A stretch of DNA of 21,310 bases from Gemmatimonadota bacterium (GCA_041390125.1 JAWKQN010000031.1:1-21310), one strand, 5' to 3'. Positions 1 to 7,138 are shown, counted from the first letter of the stretch. Made by a program: numbers and translations. Notes: generated by a model from the sequence alone, not told the origin.

Positions 1-2
1 GG

Positions 3-1274
3 AACGCGCGGATCGTGGATGCGCGAGCCGCCACACCGCGAGCACCCGTCGATATCGCCATCCGCAGTGGCCGGATCGAGGCCATACGACCTGTCTCCGC
101 CGACGCCTGGGCTGGCTCCGCCTCCATCGATGTGGGTGGGCATTTCGTTGTTCCGGGGTTCGTCGATCTCCACGTCCACCTGCCGCCCGACTCGGCGGTA
201 CAGGAAGCCATCCTGGATCGACTCGTCGAGCATGGCGTGACGACGATCCTCAATCCGGGCGCGCGGGTCGGATCCGGGATCGAGCTCAGGGACCGGATCG
301 CCGGTGCGCCGCCGAGGATGCTCACCGCGGGCCCGATCATCGAACGCCGTGACCTCTCTGAGGCGTCAATGGACTGGGCGGTCCTCGTGGAGACGGAGGC
401 CGAAGCCAGAGCCGAAGTCCGTCGCCAGATCGCTTCTGGAGTCGACTTCGTGAAGATCTACTCTGGAGTCTCTCCTGATCTGGCCGGGGTCGTGGTGGAC
501 GAGGCTGCACTGTCCGGTGTTCCGGTGATCGCGCACGCGGGGGCCACCTCCTGGACGCAAGCCGCACGGGCTGGGGTGTCCATGCTGGTGCACTCCGGCT
601 ACGGGACCCCCATGGACGAGATCGTGAACCTTCCGAATCCGGCTTCTGCTACGGATGCGGAGTGGTACGCCGGGTACGCGGACGCACCGAACGGAGCCGC
701 ATTCCGCGATCTTGTAGAGCTGCTGAAGGATCGTCAGGTGACCGTCGTCCCGACGTTGGCGATCACTCAAGCCGCGGGGCTCGGAAAGGACGCCAGCCTT
801 CTCCCACGGTTCGAGACGCACCTCGCGCCGGAGACCGAGCTCCCAGGGTGGTGGCCGCATGGATGGGAGACGCGCCACCCGCAGTACGGCGACGACGTTG
901 GCCCCGAGGAGGCCGCGCTACTGGAGCGCGTCTACTGGCCCGGCGTGCTGGGGATCGTGCGAGCGTTCCATGAGCAGGGGGTACGCCTCGGCGTCGGCAC
1001 CGACGTGGGCAACGCCTGGATCACGCCGGGCGCCTCGTTCCATTATGAGATGAGTCTCTACGCCGACGCTGGCATCTCTCCGCACAGCATCCTCTCGATG
1101 GCCACGATGGGTGGTGCCGCTGCGCTCGGTCTGGCGGACTCGATAGGAACGGTCGAGGTCGGCAAGCTGGCTGACCTCGTTGTCCTGAGCGTCGATCCCA
1201 CCCGGAGCATCGCGGCCACGCGAACGATCGAGATGGTCATCGCAGCCGGTCGGGTCGCTGCGCGGCACCGGTGA
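3..1274 (+). CDS. Amidohydrolase family protein (5' end outside window)
   Basis: Metal-dependent hydrolase of the amidohydrolase superfamily, probably acting on a cyclic amide, imide or peptide-like bond; the substrate cannot be read. The frame is open to the left edge and reads N-A-R-I-V-D before the first possible start (GTG at 15), which is the usual N-terminal beta-sandwich strand of the family, so the true start lies upstream. Numbered from that GTG, the metal ligands are visible: H53-V-H55, K147 in DFVKIYSG (possible bridging lysine), H174 in VIAHAG, H193 in LVHSG and D330 in GTDVGN. The C-terminal GLADSIGTVEVGKLADLVVL segment is also typical. No signal peptide can be judged. It converges on the 1413-1796 gene across a strong inverted repeat. 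Family is firm; the specific activity is not. Confidence 0.9.
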   Translation, partial: NARIVDARAATPRAPVDIAIRSGRIEAIRPVSADAWAGSASIDVGGHFVVPGFVDLHVHLPPDSAVQEAILDRLVEHGVTTILNPGARVGSGIELRDRIAGAPPRMLTAGPIIERRDLSEASMDWAVLVETEAEARAEVRRQIASGVDFVKIYSGVSPDLAGVVVDEAALSGVPVIAHAGATSWTQAARAGVSMLVHSGYGTPMDEIVNLPNPASATDAEWYAGYADAPNGAAFRDLVELLKDRQVTVVPTLAITQAAGLGKDASLLPRFETHLAPETELPGWWPHGWETRHPQYGDDVGPEEAALLERVYWPGVLGIVRAFHEQGVRLGVGTDVGNAWITPGASFHYEMSLYADAGISPHSILSMATMGGAAALGLADSIGTVEVGKLADLVVLSVDPTRSIAATRTIEMVIAAGRVAARHR

Positions 1275-1354
1275 CCGGACCAACGCCCTTCAATCGGGGC
1301 TGCCCACCGCCCCCATTCTGTGGACACATTGGGCTGGAACTACTTCATCGACGG

Positions 1355-1397
1355 CGGCCGGCATCCCCAGAGGCGGATCCCCCGGCGATGCCGGCCG
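1355..1397. terminator. Candidate bidirectional terminator hairpin
   Basis: Perfect 11-bp arms (CGGCCGGCATC at 1355-1365, GATGCCGGCCG at 1387-1397) are separated by a 21-nt loop. It sits between two convergent genes, where a shared terminator is expected. There is no T-tract and the loop is long, so intrinsic termination is inferred rather than shown. Confidence 0.5.
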
Positions 1398-1412
1398 ATC
1401 GGAGCGGACCGG

Positions 1413-1796
1413 TCAACCCGCCTTGTTGAACATGTAGCGGGCGATCCGCCAGGCTCCGTCCTCCTGCGCGAACACGAAGAGCTCGCGGTTGGACTCCGGC
1501 GCCTCGGCGCCGGTCGCGTTCACGCGCACGGAGCCGTTCGATCGGGTCAGGGCAGTGGCGATGCCCTCGCCTCCCGCGATCTCGTCCACGGTGAACTCGA
1601 TGTCGAGCGCGATGGTGTTGAAGATCGTCCGGTAGGTGGCGAGCACGGCATCGCGCCCGTCGGCCGTCGGGAAGCCCTGGGGCATGAAGATGCCGTTGGC
1701 GGAGTAGAGCTCAGCGATGCCCTCGGCGTCCGATGCATTGAGCAGGAGCTCGTAGTTCGCCAGGAGTGCGCGGATGCTCTCTTCGTGGTGTGTCAT
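1413..1796 (-). CDS. NTF2-like/SnoaL-like (DUF4440, SgcJ/EcaC type) protein
   Basis: Small cone-shaped alpha+beta barrel protein of 127 residues. It shows the family pattern: an N-terminal helix (EESIRALLANYELLLNASD), a strand with YSANGIFMPQG, the GRDAV helix, and beta strands ending in GAWRIARYMFN. Such proteins are cytoplasmic enzymes or binding proteins of varied activity, so no substrate is assigned. ATG at 1796 is chosen because GGAG lies 7 nt upstream; an upstream in-frame start at 1865 would run across the palindrome. The MarR-type palindrome at 1817-1830 lies 20 nt before the start, so it is probably controlled with the NmrA gene at 1905-2852. Both could serve one redox or electrophile response. 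Confidence 0.82.
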   Translation of the reverse strand: MTHHEESIRALLANYELLLNASDAEGIAELYSANGIFMPQGFPTADGRDAVLATYRTIFNTIALDIEFTVDEIAGGEGIATALTRSNGSVRVNATGAEAPESNRELFVFAQEDGAWRIARYMFNKAG

Positions 1797-1816
1797 CGTG
1801 TCGCTCCATCCATTGC

Positions 1817-1830
1817 CTCCACGCGAGGAG
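1817..1830. promoter_or_regulatory. Putative MarR operator, copy 1 (NTF2-like gene)
   Basis: CTCCACGCGAGGAG, 20 nt upstream of the start at 1796. It is identical to the site at 2877-2890 and differs by one base from the perfect palindrome before the MarR start (3405-3418). That it is a repressor site is inferred. Confidence 0.65.
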
Positions 1831-1850
1831 TGTCGGGGTCTACGTGGTCT

Positions 1851-1868
1851 GCACGCGTGCGCCACGGG
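1851..1868. promoter_or_regulatory. Shared upstream promoter block, copy 1
   Basis: GCACGCGTGCGCCACGGG matches 2908-2925 at 17 of 18 positions. In both places it lies about 17-20 nt beyond the palindrome on the upstream side of a minus-strand gene. It may be part of the core promoter, a second regulator site or a remnant of promoter duplication. Its first ten bases are a perfect palindrome. Confidence 0.45.
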
Positions 1869-1904
1869 TGGATCACAGTTCGCGGTGCCCGACGCAGATG
1901 CCGC

Positions 1905-2852
1905 CTAGTGTCGGGGGATCTCTCCGCCGCGCTCGTCGAGCCAGTCACGGAACGAGTGGAGTTCCGGATTCAAGCGGCGAGACAGCTCCACATCCCTGGC
2001 GCCCGTGAATACGTCGTTGAAGTCGTGGTAGAACTGGAACATGTTCCCCATGTCGTCTGCCCCGGGGAACCCGAAGGAGCGGTAGGTATCGAACGGCACG
2101 GCGACATAGGTGACCGGTTCGCCGAGAGCTTCCCCAAGTGCGCTCGCCATCTCCGCGCCGGTCAGGTGCTCGCCCGCGATGCCGACGGTCTTCCCGATGA
2201 ACGCATCGCCGCCCTGGAAGATCCCGAACGCACACCGTCCGATGTCGACCGCCGCGATCCCGGCGAGCTTGGCATCGCCCATGGGCAGCGCGAACACCAG
2301 ACCGCCATCGTCGCCTCGCTGCGGCTCCATCCCGAAGTGGACGAGATTGTCCCAGTAGAAGGTCGTGAGGAGCAGCGTCGTGGGAACGCCTGCCTCGGCG
2401 AAGAAGGCGTCCGCCTGACCCTTCGCATCGAAGTGGGGCACCTTGAAGTGCTCCATCAGGGTCGGCATGCGGTCGTCCTCGAGCGGAATCCAGCGCCGCG
2501 TGTCCTCGAGCGTGGACCAGACGACGTGGCGGACGCCCGCTTCGCGAGCGGCCGTCGCCAGGTTCTTCGCCTGCGCCATCTCGCGCTCGGGGGACATGTG
2601 CTCCCAGTAGTTGGTGACGCAGAAGGCGCCGTGCGCGCCTGCGAACGCAGCGATCAGACTGTCCACATCATCGAGGTCGGCCTGCACCACCTCGGCGCCT
2701 GCTGCCGTCAGGGCCTGGGCCTTCTTCGAGGTCGCGTCTCTGGTGATCACTCGCGCGCGAAACCCACTGTCGGGATGGTCCAGGATCGCACGCACCAGGC
2801 CGCTGCCCTGGGAGCCCGTACCGCCGACCACCGCAATGACCTTCTCAGCCAT
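1905..2852 (-). CDS. NmrA-family NAD(P)-binding protein
   Basis: A 315-residue protein of the NmrA-like atypical short-chain dehydrogenase family. The N-terminal Rossmann motif GGTGSQG is at residues 10-16, followed by the second strand (RVITRD) and by AEVVQADLDD, which is characteristic of NmrA/HSCARG proteins. Members sense the NADP(H) state or act as quinone or ketone reductases; the sequence does not show which applies here. ATG at 2852 is chosen because the fold begins there (MAEKVIAVVGG) and a purine-rich GGAGAGG lies just upstream; the longer frame to 2990 is arginine/proline-rich noncoding DNA overlapping the MarR gene. A 14-base palindrome lies 24 nt upstream. It is downstream of and co-oriented with MarR (76-nt gap), and apparently has its own promoter. 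Confidence 0.9.
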   Translation of the reverse strand: MAEKVIAVVGGTGSQGSGLVRAILDHPDSGFRARVITRDATSKKAQALTAAGAEVVQADLDDVDSLIAAFAGAHGAFCVTNYWEHMSPEREMAQAKNLATAAREAGVRHVVWSTLEDTRRWIPLEDDRMPTLMEHFKVPHFDAKGQADAFFAEAGVPTTLLLTTFYWDNLVHFGMEPQRGDDGGLVFALPMGDAKLAGIAAVDIGRCAFGIFQGGDAFIGKTVGIAGEHLTGAEMASALGEALGEPVTYVAVPFDTYRSFGFPGADDMGNMFQFYHDFNDVFTGARDVELSRRLNPELHSFRDWLDERGGEIPRH

Positions 2853-2876
2853 GGTTCCTCTCCACTTCCTGGTAGG

Positions 2877-2890
2877 CTCCACGCGAGGAG
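2877..2890. promoter_or_regulatory. Putative MarR operator, copy 2 (NmrA gene)
   Basis: CTCCACGCGAGGAG, exactly the same 14-mer as at 1817-1830, 24 nt before the NmrA start at 2852. It lies between the MarR stop and the NmrA start. Confidence 0.65.
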
Positions 2891-2907
2891 CGAGGTCTCC
2901 GCAGGCG

Positions 2908-2925
2908 GCACGCGAGCGCCACGGG
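2908..2925. promoter_or_regulatory. Shared upstream promoter block, copy 2
   Basis: GCACGCGAGCGCCACGGG, 17 of 18 identical to 1851-1868 and in the same order relative to the palindrome (17 nt away rather than 20). It lies just after the MarR stop codon. Confidence 0.45.
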
Positions 2926-2928
2926 GGT

Positions 2929-3393
2929 TCAGTCGTCGAGCTGCTGCCCGACGGCCTCCAACAACGCTTCGAGCGTGTCCAGCTCGGCACGACTCAACGC
3001 CTTGAGCGAGGCGGCTGCCGCCTCGCCGACCTCCCGGTCAAGCCCGTCGAGCAGCGCACGCCCGTGCCGGGTGATCGAACTCACCCGGCTCCGTCGGTCC
3101 TCCGACGAGCGCTGGGTCGTCACGGCACCCATCTGCGTGAGTCCGGAGAGGATCCGGGTGAGGTCCGGCTCCCGGGTCACCATGCGATCTCCGATCCCGC
3201 TCCTGCTCAACCCCCCGTCTCCTGCGGAGCGCAGGATGCGCAGCACGTTGTACTGGGAGGGGGAGAGGCCCGCCTGGCGGACAACCGCATCCGACCGCGC
3301 CGAAGCCACGCGGGCCGCCCGGACGAGCGCGATCAGCACACGCTCCTCGGGCGCGTCGATGCCCATGGCCTGGGCCGGGTGCAGGGTCGACAT
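2929..3393 (-). CDS. MarR-family transcriptional regulator
   Basis: A 154-residue winged-helix regulator that usually binds as a dimer to a palindrome and is released by a small phenolic, quinone or oxidant ligand. Visible are the dimer helix (ERVLIALVRAARVASARSD), the HTH region (LSPSQYNVLRILRS, then SRSGIGDRMVTREPDLTRILSGL), the wing with the family D-R-R motif (SSEDRRSRVSSITRHGRALL) and the C-terminal dimer helices. ATG at 3393 is preceded by a perfect 18-bp palindrome (3403-3420) that contains a GAGGAG ribosome site, so autorepression is likely. The same frame continues without a stop into the upstream exported protein, so this may also be made as the C-terminal part of a 512-residue fusion. 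The putative regulon is this gene, NmrA and the NTF2-like gene. Confidence 0.88.
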   Translation of the reverse strand: MSTLHPAQAMGIDAPEERVLIALVRAARVASARSDAVVRQAGLSPSQYNVLRILRSAGDGGLSRSGIGDRMVTREPDLTRILSGLTQMGAVTTQRSSEDRRSRVSSITRHGRALLDGLDREVGEAAAASLKALSRAELDTLEALLEAVGQQLDD

Positions 3394-4467
3394 GACCAAT
3401 AATACTCCTCGCGAGGAGTAATGCAAGGGCCTTCCACCTGGAGCGGAGCGTTGCGGATCCCGGTGGGGCGACCTGAGCGACGCATCCATCGGCTCGCCAC
3501 GCAGCATCACGCTGCGACGGTTCAACTCGGCCCAATACCAATCGGTCTGATAGACGGACGGATCCGCGGCGGGGAACGTCAGGTCGGTCGGATCCCACAG
3601 CACGACTGCGTCGAGAATCTCCGCCAGGGTCGAGGTCCCATAGACGTCCGGTCGCGACCCATCACGGTTCCGCAGCGCGGTGGCGGCATTGGCGGGAATC
3701 GCTCCGATGGCGCTACCCGCGGTCGTCGCCAGCCGGGGCGCCCCGGACCCGACGAGGTCTGCCAGTCCCAGCTCCTCCGCCCGTCCCATCGACTGGATCA
3801 CGTAGGTGGCCCCAGGGTGGTGGAGCTCGAGCCACGCGACGGGGGTGACCTCCGCCGTGGGGACTCCCCGGGAGGAGCGCCGGACCCGAGGCGCTTTGGC
3901 GACATGGAGACCTCCGGCGAGGAAGAGACAGTGCCTCCCCTCGCGCAGCGACTCCCGCCGGATCACGTCTGCCATCGAACGTGCACGGTCGAAGAACGGG
4001 CTCAACTGGGCCACGGAGTCGACCTGCGACCAGTCCACCGGGGCGTCTGCCAGCAAGACCCGGTACTGCGACTCGCGAGGAAGTGCCGCGTTCACGCGCC
4101 GTACCGCACGGAAGAAGCGCTCGTAGACGGGCGCATCCCATACCGTGTTCGGCGAGACGACCGTGTTGCGCCACGCCATCGTGACGGAATCCCAGGGAAC
4201 GTCATCTCCGCGGGCGTAGCGATCCACCACGCTTTGATACAGCGCGTTGCCCCATTCCACAGCGATGTCATCGATGACGTCGGCTGCCCCCGGTGTCTCC
4301 AGGAGACGGAGCACGAGGTCGTGGAACTCGAGATGTCCGTGGTTCTCACCGAGAGCCACGACCCAGGCTGGATCGAAGGCCTCGAGGATCGCGGTCACGG
4401 GGTTCTGCGGCGTCCCATCGAGACCCGCGACCTGACCAAGCGCTACGAGCAGCACCGGGAGCAGCAC
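2929..4467 (-). CDS. Exported GENH-motif (ChaN/Tiki/EreA-like) protein in one frame with MarR
   Basis: One 512-codon frame. Residues 1-358 form an N-terminal unit beginning MLLPVLLVALGQVAG, a short signal peptide-like stretch. It then has VVALGENHGHLEFH (G40-E41-N42-H43, H49), DDIAVEWGNALYQ (E71) and LFLAGGLHVAK (H188), a spacing reminiscent of the ChaN/Tiki/erythromycin-esterase-like superfamily. Function is not assigned. Residues 359-512 are the MarR regulator. GTG at 4467 is the first possible start after an in-frame TGA, with GAGG 7 nt upstream. No stop separates the halves: the MarR palindrome is read as Y-S-S-R-G-V in the linker. An exported domain fused to a DNA-binding domain makes little sense. 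The likely explanations are stop-codon loss, a sequence error, or two products with internal initiation at 3393. Confidence 0.6.
   Translation of the reverse strand: MLLPVLLVALGQVAGLDGTPQNPVTAILEAFDPAWVVALGENHGHLEFHDLVLRLLETPGAADVIDDIAVEWGNALYQSVVDRYARGDDVPWDSVTMAWRNTVVSPNTVWDAPVYERFFRAVRRVNAALPRESQYRVLLADAPVDWSQVDSVAQLSPFFDRARSMADVIRRESLREGRHCLFLAGGLHVAKAPRVRRSSRGVPTAEVTPVAWLELHHPGATYVIQSMGRAEELGLADLVGSGAPRLATTAGSAIGAIPANAATALRNRDGSRPDVYGTSTLAEILDAVVLWDPTDLTFPAADPSVYQTDWYWAELNRRSVMLRGEPMDASLRSPHRDPQRSAPGGRPLHYSSRGVLLVMSTLHPAQAMGIDAPEERVLIALVRAARVASARSDAVVRQAGLSPSQYNVLRILRSAGDGGLSRSGIGDRMVTREPDLTRILSGLTQMGAVTTQRSSEDRRSRVSSITRHGRALLDGLDREVGEAAAASLKALSRAELDTLEALLEAVGQQLDD
3403..3420. promoter_or_regulatory. 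Perfect 18-bp palindrome, putative MarR autoregulatory operator
   Basis: TACTCCTCGCGAGGAGTA is its own reverse complement. It ends 9 nt before the MarR ATG and overlaps the likely Shine-Dalgarno GAGGAG. Its central 14 bases recur, with one change, before the NmrA and NTF2-like genes. Confidence 0.75.
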
Positions 4468-4645
4468 TCCATCACCTCACTGGAGGATGGGGGCGTTCAG
4501 GCTCTCCGGAGCATCCGACACGCGTGGCCGCCGGTGGGTTGCACCGCCGCGGGCAGCACAGCCGACATCTCGGACGACGTCCGAAGCGTCGCGATCCGGC
4601 TCCTCCGCCCCCGAGTCGCCTCGAAGGTCCCCGCCGAGCTCCGGC
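4468..4645. other. Leader between AraC stop and the GENH-protein start
   Basis: This gap of 178 bases holds no convincing gene. It contains a small perfect inverted repeat, TCGGAC-gac-GTCCGA at 4570-4584. It should carry the promoter of the leftward gene at 4467 and any terminator of the AraC gene. Confidence 0.4.
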
Positions 4646-5518
4646 TCAGCGCGCCGCGACCGCAGTGTGGACGCGCGGTGCCACACCGAACTCGCGCGAG
4701 TACTCCCGGCTGAATTGCGTCGGGCTCGCGTATCCCACCTCGATGGCCGCGCGGGACACCCCGTATCCCTCCGCGGAGATGAGCCGGCGAGCCTCGAAGA
4801 GCCGCATCGTCTTCTGGTACTGCAGGGGAGTGGTGCCGGTGATCGACTTGAAGTGCCGATGGAACGCCGACTCGCTCATCCCGATCCGCCTGGCCAGTCG
4901 GGGGACGGACAACGTCGACCGGAAGTTCTCCCGGATCTCCCGAACCGCTCGATGGATGTGACTCGCCGTGCTGTCAGCCCGAAGAAGCTTCCGGAGCATT
5001 CCGCCGTGCGGTGCCATCAGCAGCCTGAAGTGGATCTCCCGCAAGACGAGCGGGGCCAGGACCCTGGCTTCCGTAGGGCTCCCGGCCACGGCCACGTAGC
5101 GGGTCAGAGCCTCGATCAGAAGCTCCTCCGTCCGCTCCACGTCCAGGGTGGCCGCTCGCGCCCCGGTGTCGGCCCTCTCATCGATCTGATCCACGAGGCT
5201 GCGCAGGATGCCGATGTCGAGGGCGAGCGTCATCGCCAGGTACGGGCATTCGGTGACCTGGGAGAGCACCGGGAGAGCGTGGCTGACGATGAGGGATTCG
5301 CCGGGTCCGAACTCCACCGCCATGGACCCCGCAGTCGTCCGCTTCCTCCCGCGCAGGATCAGGCAGACGACCGGCTCGTAGACGGTGCCTTCGATCGGCG
5401 TCGGAGCGGAGTGCCGCAAGAAGCCCAGGCCCGGCAATGCGCCGGAAACGTAGCCCTCGACGCCACCGGAATCCGGGATTGCGCCCGCAAGACGCTGAAG
5501 CCGTTCTCGTGTCGTCAT
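4646..5518 (-). CDS. AraC-family regulator with AraC_N domain (YqhC-like)
   Basis: A 290-residue activator. The N-terminal half (about residues 20-165) is the AraC_N cupin-like ligand domain, with YEPVVCLILRGRKRT followed by FGPGESLIVSHALPVLSQV, diagnostic of this subgroup. The C-terminal ~100 residues are the double HTH: VREIRENFRSTLSVPRLARR with MSESAFHRHFKSITGTTPLQYQ, then RRLISAEGYGVSRAAIEVGYASPTQFSREYSREFG. ATG at 5518 is supported by GGAGG 7 nt upstream. It is divergent from an aldo-keto reductase with 163 nt between. The AraC_N/DkgA-like pairing matches E. coli YqhC, known to respond to reactive aldehydes and to control yqhD-dkgA. By analogy this protein probably activates the reductase; the ligand is inferred only. 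Confidence 0.9.
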   Translation of the reverse strand: MTTRERLQRLAGAIPDSGGVEGYVSGALPGLGFLRHSAPTPIEGTVYEPVVCLILRGRKRTTAGSMAVEFGPGESLIVSHALPVLSQVTECPYLAMTLALDIGILRSLVDQIDERADTGARAATLDVERTEELLIEALTRYVAVAGSPTEARVLAPLVLREIHFRLLMAPHGGMLRKLLRADSTASHIHRAVREIRENFRSTLSVPRLARRIGMSESAFHRHFKSITGTTPLQYQKTMRLFEARRLISAEGYGVSRAAIEVGYASPTQFSREYSREFGVAPRVHTAVAAR

Positions 5519-5585
5519 GGGTCCGCCTCCGGCCCCGATCCTAGTCGGTGTCGCGCGGCGGTGGAAGCGGCCCGGGAGCACCGCG

Positions 5586-5620
5586 GCAGGATCAGGCAGC
5601 AATCACGGAGGATCCGGCAG
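5586..5620 (+). promoter_or_regulatory. Candidate AraC operator: two direct repeats 21 bp apart
   Basis: GCAGGATCAGGCAG at 5586-5599 and GGAGGATCCGGCAG at 5607-5620 match at 12 of 14 positions with a register of exactly 21 bp, two helical turns. That is the arrangement used by AraC-type proteins with two HTH motifs. It lies 62 nt upstream of the reductase start. Confidence 0.5.
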
Positions 5621-5681
5621 GCCCGACCGGTCCTCCTCGGCTACGTTGATCGACCCTCGCACACCACACAGGGAGCCTGCC

Positions 5682-6605
5682 GTGAGCCGTCCCGTCTTCG
5701 TTCGACTCCTCAACGGAGTCGAGATGCCCTCCGTGGGGTTCGGCACCTATCTGATCCCCGATGAGGAAGCCGGCGCCGCTGTGCGCGCGGCGCTTCAAGC
5801 GGGGTACCGACACGTGGACACCGCCGAGGCCTACCGAAACGAGGCGGGCGTGGGAGAGGGGATCCGGGACGCCATCGACTCCCTGGGCCTGGAGCGCCGG
5901 GACGTCTTCGTGACGACCAAGCTGTGGCCGGGGAATCCGGCGTGGGGAGATCCGGCCAAGGACGCCGCCGCGACCGTGGCGTCCTTCGAGGGCAGCCTGC
6001 AGCGGCTCGGCATGGACCACGTGGACCTCTACCTGATCCACGCTCCGTTCGCCGGCACCGGCAGACTCGCGCAATGGCGGGCGCTCGTCGACCTGAGGGA
6101 GCAAGGCCGGATCCGGGCCATCGGCGTGAGCAACTTCAGCATCGATCACATCCGGGAGATCGAGCGCGCGGGACTCCCCCTTCCCGACGCCAACCAGATC
6201 GAGCTTCATCCCTGGTCCCAGAAGCCCGACCTGGTCGACTACCTCCGGGAGGCCGGCATCCAGCCCATCGCGTACAGCAGCCTCGTGCCGCTGTCGAGCT
6301 GGCGCGCCGTGGAGGGTCAGGCCAGTGCGAAGACCGCGGCGATGGTCACAGACGGCGCGAGCGAGGACTCGCCCTTCAAGGCCTTGGCGTCCAAGCACGG
6401 CGTCTCGGAAGCACAGGTCCTCCTCCGCTGGGCGGTCCAGAGGGGATTCGCGGTTCTTCCCAAGAGCACCCATCCGGAGCGGGTCCGGCAGAACCTCGAC
6501 CTCTATTCCTTCGAGCTCGACAAGGCGGACATGGACCTCCTCGCGCGCATGGACCGCGGCGGGGGCGTCGCGTGGGCCGCGGGGGATCCGATCAAGGCCG
6601 ACTAG
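5682..6605 (+). CDS. Aldo-keto reductase, DkgA-like
   Basis: A 307-residue NADPH-dependent cytosolic (beta/alpha)8 barrel reductase of aldehydes and ketones. The catalytic tetrad is complete: D46 and Y51 (HVDTAEAYRNE), K80 (FVTTKLW) and H120 (DLYLIHAP). Family signatures GVSNFSIDHI, NQIELHPW and the cofactor-binding VLPKSTHPERVRQN are present. The nearest known type is 2,5-diketo-D-gluconate reductase/methylglyoxal reductase. GTG at 5682 is chosen because GGGAG lies 6 nt upstream and the fold begins there; the longer frame overlaps the AraC promoter. It is divergent from AraC and likely activated by it through the 5586-5620 repeats. RidA and a VOC protein follow at short distances, which may make a reactive-metabolite cluster. 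The exact substrate is unknown. Confidence 0.93.
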   Translation: MSRPVFVRLLNGVEMPSVGFGTYLIPDEEAGAAVRAALQAGYRHVDTAEAYRNEAGVGEGIRDAIDSLGLERRDVFVTTKLWPGNPAWGDPAKDAAATVASFEGSLQRLGMDHVDLYLIHAPFAGTGRLAQWRALVDLREQGRIRAIGVSNFSIDHIREIERAGLPLPDANQIELHPWSQKPDLVDYLREAGIQPIAYSSLVPLSSWRAVEGQASAKTAAMVTDGASEDSPFKALASKHGVSEAQVLLRWAVQRGFAVLPKSTHPERVRQNLDLYSFELDKADMDLLARMDRGGGVAWAAGDPIKAD

Positions 6606-6612
6606 TAGGTCT

Positions 6613-6634
6613 TCCTCCGAATGCCGACGGAGGA
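6613..6634 (+). terminator. Candidate terminator hairpin after the aldo-keto reductase
   Basis: TCCTCCG (6613-6619) and CGGAGGA (6628-6634) form a 7-bp stem with an 8-nt loop, starting 8 nt after the stop. No T-tract follows, so this is modest support. Confidence 0.35.
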
Positions 6635-6757
6635 TCCGTGGCCGCCCTTGCCGCTCGCCGATCGGCCCCGGCATCCTGACAGCGGAGGGGGGGCGCTCCC
6701 CGGAACCGCCGAGGCGTGAACGGAGCGCCGGTTCATGCCGGTACGTCGGAGAGAGGT

Positions 6758-7138
6758 ATGGCACGCGAGATCATCAGCACCGACAACGCCGCAAAGTCTC
6801 CGCCGACCTACAGCCAGGCCGTGCGAGCAGGAGGATTCATCTTCGTGTCGGGCACGGCGCCCCAGGACCCGAGCAGCGGTGCGATCGTCGGGACGACGAT
6901 CCAGGAGCAGACGCGGCAGTGTCTGAAGAACATCGCCGCCATCCTCGAGTCGGCCGGTAGCTCGTTGCACAAGGTCGTCAGCGCGACCGTGGTGCTCGCC
7001 GATGAGGACGACTTCTCCGGCATGAACGAAGAGTGGCTGCGATGGTTTCCGACCGATCCCCCCGCCAGGCAAGGTGCCAAGCTGCCGGTCCGCGTACCGG
7101 GTCTCAAGGTCTCGATCGCGGCGATCGCGGAAGCCTGA
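6758..7138 (+). CDS. RidA family protein
   Basis: A 126-residue YjgF/YER057c/UK114-family protein. RidA trimers hydrolyse reactive enamine/imine intermediates released by PLP enzymes. Features are the N-terminal YSQAVRAGGFIFVSGTAP, the QTRQCLKNIAAILESAGSSLHKVVSATVVL core and the C-terminal PARQGAKLPVRVPGLKVSIAAIA. The arginine that anchors the substrate carboxylate in E. coli RidA (R105) is present as R104, but the position of Glu120 reads Ser (S119). It may therefore be a divergent subgroup with altered or no deaminase activity. ATG at 6758 has GGAGAGAGG just upstream; the longer frame from 6716 lacks this. It is followed by a VOC protein after 37 nt, probably one transcript. Confidence 0.9.
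   Translation: MAREIISTDNAAKSPPTYSQAVRAGGFIFVSGTAPQDPSSGAIVGTTIQEQTRQCLKNIAAILESAGSSLHKVVSATVVLADEDDFSGMNEEWLRWFPTDPPARQGAKLPVRVPGLKVSIAAIAEA

Noticed and set aside
1320..3005. Long plus-strand open frame of 561 codons
   Set aside because: It lies antisense to the NmrA and NTF2-like genes, has biased residue content and no family motifs. Such shadows are common at this GC content.
4071..4087. A fourth possible MarR site (ACTCGCGAGGAAG)
   Set aside because: It keeps only the CGCGAGG core, lacks the CTCC arm and sits inside the coding region of the GENH protein.
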